Position numbers and translations under genes: made by a program
Assembly (NCBI GenBank): GCA_030630395.1
Contig: DAOVNE010000003.1
Span: 1 to 18,592, forward strand
Reading direction: 5' to 3'
Source: Candidatus Eiseniibacteriota bacterium
Lineage (GTDB): Bacteria > Joyebacterota > Joyebacteria > Joyebacterales > Joyebacteraceae
Length of the DNA: 18,592 nt
Notes under the pieces: model-generated
What the model was told of the DNA's origin: nothing
What the model saw: the letters and a program-made list of their open reading frames with translations, nothing else
Database searches by the model: none
Shown here: positions 16,060 to 18,592 of the stretch, in pieces
Position numbering within the stretch: position 1 is the stretch's first letter
Layout of the letters: the number at the start of each line of letters is the position of its first letter

Positions 16060-16068
16060 GTGCTCCTC

Positions 16069-17073
16069 CTACCCCATCGTCAAGGCCATGATGGCCTTCT
16101 GGGCATGCAGTCTATTCTCAGCCACATCGTAGATGATCGAACGCTCTGCGTCGCAGACAGCGTCGTCCGCCTCGCTTCCGCGATCGATCGGCATAGGATG
16201 AATGAACGCCGCGTCGTTCGTGCGTGCCATCCGCTCCATGGTAGCCCGCCAGTCGCTGTGCTTCGCCGAAAGCTCCTGCTCCGCCTCACGGCCAAGCTCG
16301 TAGCGCTTCGGATGCATCCAGTGGCGCGAGTAGACGACGTCGACACCGTCGTATGCCGCATCCTGATCGTGCGTGACCTCGAACGTCGTGCCGGCGGCCA
16401 GACAATTCGCCTTCGTTGTCTCGATGACTTCCGGATCGATCTCAAAACCCTCCGGGTAGGCCATCCGCACGTTCATGCCGAGCCGCGAGTTGATGACGAT
16501 GCTCTCCTGCACCGAACTCCACGACCTGACCATCGGTGAGTAACCCCAGATCTGAAGGAGCGTCTTTCCCCTGGTGTCTCCGACACTCTCCCGCATCCCC
16601 ATGACGTCGGCCAACCCCTGGCACGGGTGGAACTTATCGTGCGCCATGCTGATGATGGGAACACTCGCCACGTCGGCGAAGTCACGGAGGAACTTGTCAC
16701 CGTCGCCGTACTTCTCGACCGAATCCTCGAGAATGCGAATGCCTATTCCGACACCGTAGCGACTCATCACGCCGGCAGTGTCCTTCATGACCTCTCCGCT
16801 CTGCGTCTTGCTCTTGAGCCGGAGGTTCTTGGTCTCGAGGAACTGAGCATGTCCGCCGAGTTCCGTTGCTGCCGCCTCAAACGACTGACGCGTCCTGAGC
16901 GATGAGTTGTAGAACATGAGCATGAACGTCTTGTGCCGGAGGATCGCGGCGTGCTCTTCGCTGTATCGCTCCCGCTTCATCTTCGCACCGAGTTCGAGCG
17001 TCGCCTCGAGTTCCTCGACGCTCCAGTCCTGCGTGCAGATGAGGTCCCGTCCCTTAAGATTCACTGCCATCAT
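16069..17073 (-). CDS. Knotted carbamoyltransferase family protein, second paralogue
   Basis: Transcarbamylase of the aspartate/ornithine carbamoyltransferase family, 334 residues. The carbamoyl-phosphate loop is SSLRTR (57-62), followed by HPCQGLAD at 149-156. The C-terminal ENRLHAQKAIMAL is of the acetylornithine-carbamoyltransferase/YgeW type, the branch with a knotted chain. The second-substrate loop reads HPMP (292-295) rather than the HCLP of its neighbour and of ornithine enzymes, resembling the HPxP of aspartate enzymes. It may therefore use a different carbamoyl acceptor. Start is ambiguous among TTG 17076, ATG 17073 and ATG 17070; AGGGG just upstream suits either ATG. It sits 13 bases after the first paralogue and nine bases before carbamate kinase, so a catabolic role is likelier than arginine synthesis. 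Confidence 0.87.
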   Translation of the reverse strand: MMAVNLKGRDLICTQDWSVEELEATLELGAKMKRERYSEEHAAILRHKTFMLMFYNSSLRTRQSFEAAATELGGHAQFLETKNLRLKSKTQSGEVMKDTAGVMSRYGVGIGIRILEDSVEKYGDGDKFLRDFADVASVPIISMAHDKFHPCQGLADVMGMRESVGDTRGKTLLQIWGYSPMVRSWSSVQESIVINSRLGMNVRMAYPEGFEIDPEVIETTKANCLAAGTTFEVTHDQDAAYDGVDVVYSRHWMHPKRYELGREAEQELSAKHSDWRATMERMARTNDAAFIHPMPIDRGSEADDAVCDAERSIIYDVAENRLHAQKAIMALTMG

Positions 17074-17086
17074 CAAACCCCTATAT

Positions 17087-18139
17087 CTAGACGTCCATCG
17101 TCAGGGCCATGATGGCCTTCTGTACGTGAAGTCTGTTCTCAGCCTCGTCAAACACGACCGAATTTGGGCCGTCTATTACCTCGTCGGTCACCTCGAACCC
17201 GCGGTCGCACGGAAGACAGTGCATGTAGATCGCGTCCGGCTTTGCGAGTTTCATCTTCGCGGCGTCGCAGATCCAGTTCTTGTTGGCGTCGAAGAGCTCC
17301 TGCGTCTTCTCCATCATCGGCGCGTCGGCGATCGGCGGAATGAAGTGCTTCGAGGTCCACGCCTTCGGGTAGACGACGTCCGCGTCCTTGAAGGCGTCCT
17401 CCATGCTGTTCGTTATCTCGAACGAGCCGCCGGACTCCTCGGCACGCTTGCGGGTCGCCGCGATCACATCATCGTCAAGCTCAAGCCCCTCGGGATGCGC
17501 AAGAACCACATCACAACCGACGGTGGCGGCGGCGATCACCGCACTGTGAGGAACCGACAGCGGCTTGTGGACGCTCGGGCTGTAGGCCCAGCTCATCACG
17601 AACTTCTTCCCCTTGAAACCGCCGCAGTGCTCTTTGACGGTGAGGATATCGGCCATTCCCTGGCAGGGATGGTAGATGTCGCACTCCATATTGATGATGG
17701 GAACGCGCTCGGCCCAGTGTGCGAACTCACGCACTATGCGGTTGGCCTTGCCGTTGACCCAACCCACGGGATCCCCGTATATCCGGATGGCCATACCGTG
17801 ACCCATGCGATCGAGTACGCGTGCCACGTCTGAGATGCGCTCGGTCGAGTAGGCAACCTCTTCGCCCTCGAGCACGGGCATGTAGATCTTGTTGGGATCG
17901 AGGAAATGCGCGTGACCGCCCATCTGCGTCATCCCAGCCTCGAAGCTGTTTCGCGTCCTCAGAGATGAGTTGTAGAAGATCATGAAGAGAGTCTTGTCCT
18001 CAAGATACTTGTGAGGACGTCCCGACTTGAACTTCGCCTTGAGCTCCGCTGAGAAGTCGAGCATGAACTCAATCTCCTCCCTCGTGTAGTCCAGAAGTGT
18101 GATGAAATCCCTGCCTCTGAAGTCTTTCGTACTGAACAC
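17087..18139 (-). CDS. ygeW: Knotted carbamoyltransferase, YgeW-like
   Basis: Transcarbamylase of 350 residues. It shows the carbamoyl-phosphate loop SSLRTR (58-63), HPCQGMAD at 157-164, the insert SWAYSPSVHKPLSVP (183-197), HCLPCDRG at 307-314 and DEAENRLHVQKAIMAL at 331-346. The last two segments closely resemble acetylornithine carbamoyltransferase, and the insert resembles YgeW, which is found with xanthine dehydrogenase and carbamate kinase genes in E. coli. The start is GTG at 18139 with GGAGG five bases upstream. It follows the FAD-subunit gene after a repeat-bearing spacer. The likely direction is phosphorolysis of a carbamoylated intermediate to carbamoyl phosphate. The acceptor is unknown, and an anabolic acylornithine carbamoyltransferase is the main alternative. 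Confidence 0.88.
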   Translation of the reverse strand: MFSTKDFRGRDFITLLDYTREEIEFMLDFSAELKAKFKSGRPHKYLEDKTLFMIFYNSSLRTRNSFEAGMTQMGGHAHFLDPNKIYMPVLEGEEVAYSTERISDVARVLDRMGHGMAIRIYGDPVGWVNGKANRIVREFAHWAERVPIINMECDIYHPCQGMADILTVKEHCGGFKGKKFVMSWAYSPSVHKPLSVPHSAVIAAATVGCDVVLAHPEGLELDDDVIAATRKRAEESGGSFEITNSMEDAFKDADVVYPKAWTSKHFIPPIADAPMMEKTQELFDANKNWICDAAKMKLAKPDAIYMHCLPCDRGFEVTDEVIDGPNSVVFDEAENRLHVQKAIMALTMDV

Positions 18140-18170
18140 TGCTGCCTCCGTTCTGTTCTGTCCTACCGAT

Positions 18171-18252
18171 AGTATCTCCAGGTACTTCTCGTCACGTGCA
18201 GCTGACGCGGCGGTATCTCCAGATGCCTCTCGTCACGCGCAGCTGACACGCT
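18171..18252 (-). repeat. Tandem 41-bp repeat at the 3' end of the FAD-subunit gene
   Basis: Two 41-base units, 18212-18252 and 18171-18211, match at 33 of 41 positions. The first in transcription order starts inside the stop codon of the FAD-subunit gene (18251-18253). The last codons of that gene (about 18252-18275) align with the unit at a spacing of 40-41 bases at roughly 14 of 24 positions, so the coding end may be a third, diverged copy. Each unit holds an imperfect dyad around CAGCTG; in the second unit its arms are CGTCA (18190-18194) and TGACG (18203-18207). The remaining spacer up to 18140 holds the ribosome-binding site of the transcarbamylase. Confidence 0.8.
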
Positions 18253-18592
18253 AGTCCCTCAGGCACATCTCCTCAAGCGACGACGCGGCCAGTGTTTCCA
18301 CGAGCATCGTCCTGTACTCGGCCGTCGCCCTTACATCATCTATCGGACTCACGGCCTCGACCGCGAGCCGCGCCACGGCACCAACAAGCGCCGGTCTATC
18401 CCGTGAAGTTCCCCACTTCGATTCGAAGAGCTCCTCGGCCGCCCTCGCTCGCACGACCGTTGGTGCAACCGAGCCGAAGGCCAGTCGTACTGTTCCGGCC
18501 TCAGGATCGAACGTGGCTCCGACCGACACTATCGCGATGGCGAGCGCGTTTCGCTGCCCCACCTTGCGGTAGTAGCTCCCGGCATCGGAGCC
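18251..18592 (-). CDS. FAD-binding subunit of a molybdenum hydroxylase (CoxM/XdhB type), 3' end
   Basis: The C-terminal 113 residues of a protein whose reading frame is open to the right edge. The stretch SYYRKVGQRNALAIAIVSVGA and the following RLAFGSVAPTVVRA are typical of the C-terminal domain of FAD subunits in xanthine dehydrogenase and CO-dehydrogenase-like enzymes, where FAD relays electrons from the iron-sulfur subunit. The internal GTG at 18562 is not the start: the conserved SYYRK lies upstream of it. The iron-sulfur and molybdopterin subunits are not in the window and should lie beyond the right edge if the operon is complete. Adjacent adenine deaminase makes hypoxanthine/xanthine the likeliest substrate, but other hydroxylases of this family cannot be excluded. 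Confidence 0.85.
   Translation of the reverse strand, partial: GSDAGSYYRKVGQRNALAIAIVSVGATFDPEAGTVRLAFGSVAPTVVRARAAEELFESKWGTSRDRPALVGAVARLAVEAVSPIDDVRATAEYRTMLVETLAASSLEEMCLRD

Noticed and set aside
16916..17833. Plus-strand open frame of 305 codons opposite the transcarbamylase genes
   Set aside because: It spans the junction of two well-supported minus-strand genes and shows no family motif; likewise the 298-codon frame at 14174-15070 opposite ade.
18140..18175. Possible sigma-70 promoter (TGACGA with TACTAT) before the transcarbamylase genes
   Set aside because: The spacing is only about 14 bases and the elements fall within repeat units, so I do not call it.

Overview
This is an 18.6-kb, GC-rich bacterial window in which every supportable gene lies on the minus strand, so transcription runs from high to low coordinates. 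Gaps are short (4-bp ATGA overlaps up to about 120 bases) and no stretch over 300 bases lacks a gene. Two clear lipoprotein signals and one Sec signal peptide show a bacterium that exports hydrolases to its surface. I cannot place it taxonomically. The divergent MurJ-like protein and mixed gene content would suit an uncultured, heterotrophic, possibly anaerobic lineage, but that is a guess.

Layout in transcription order. (1) 18592-13307, purine/carbamoyl catabolism: the C-terminal end of a CoxM/XdhB-type FAD subunit of a molybdenum hydroxylase, two tandem knotted transcarbamylases (YgeW/acetylornithine carbamoyltransferase type), carbamate kinase (arcC) and adenine deaminase (ade). (2) 13297-5687, membrane and uptake: an MFS transporter, then a complete BMP-family nucleoside ABC importer (lipoprotein, double ATPase, two permeases). 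A divergent MurJ-like flippase gene sits between the two permease genes. (3) 5568-2173, two exported hydrolases: a calcineurin-like/purple-acid-phosphatase-like phosphoesterase and a lipoprotein with a ComEC-type metallo-beta-lactamase domain. (4) 2101-1, a MalF/MalG-type sugar permease pair and the first codons of a further gene running off the left edge.

A reading that fits the context: surface hydrolases release nucleotides or nucleosides, the BMP importer brings nucleosides in, adenine deaminase and the hydroxylase process the purine base, and the transcarbamylase plus carbamate kinase recover ATP from a carbamoylated ring-opening product. The enzyme families are well supported. Their joint pathway is inference.

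The most unusual feature at the DNA level is that three separate gene junctions carry tandem direct repeats of about 34-41 bp that begin in or at the 3' end of the upstream gene and run into the spacer (47-104, 5569-5708, 18171-18275). At 5569-5708 the last, degenerate copy also holds the ribosome-binding site of the next gene. This looks like repeated duplication of intercistronic junctions. No rRNA, tRNA, CRISPR, insertion sequence or recognisable riboswitch was seen.
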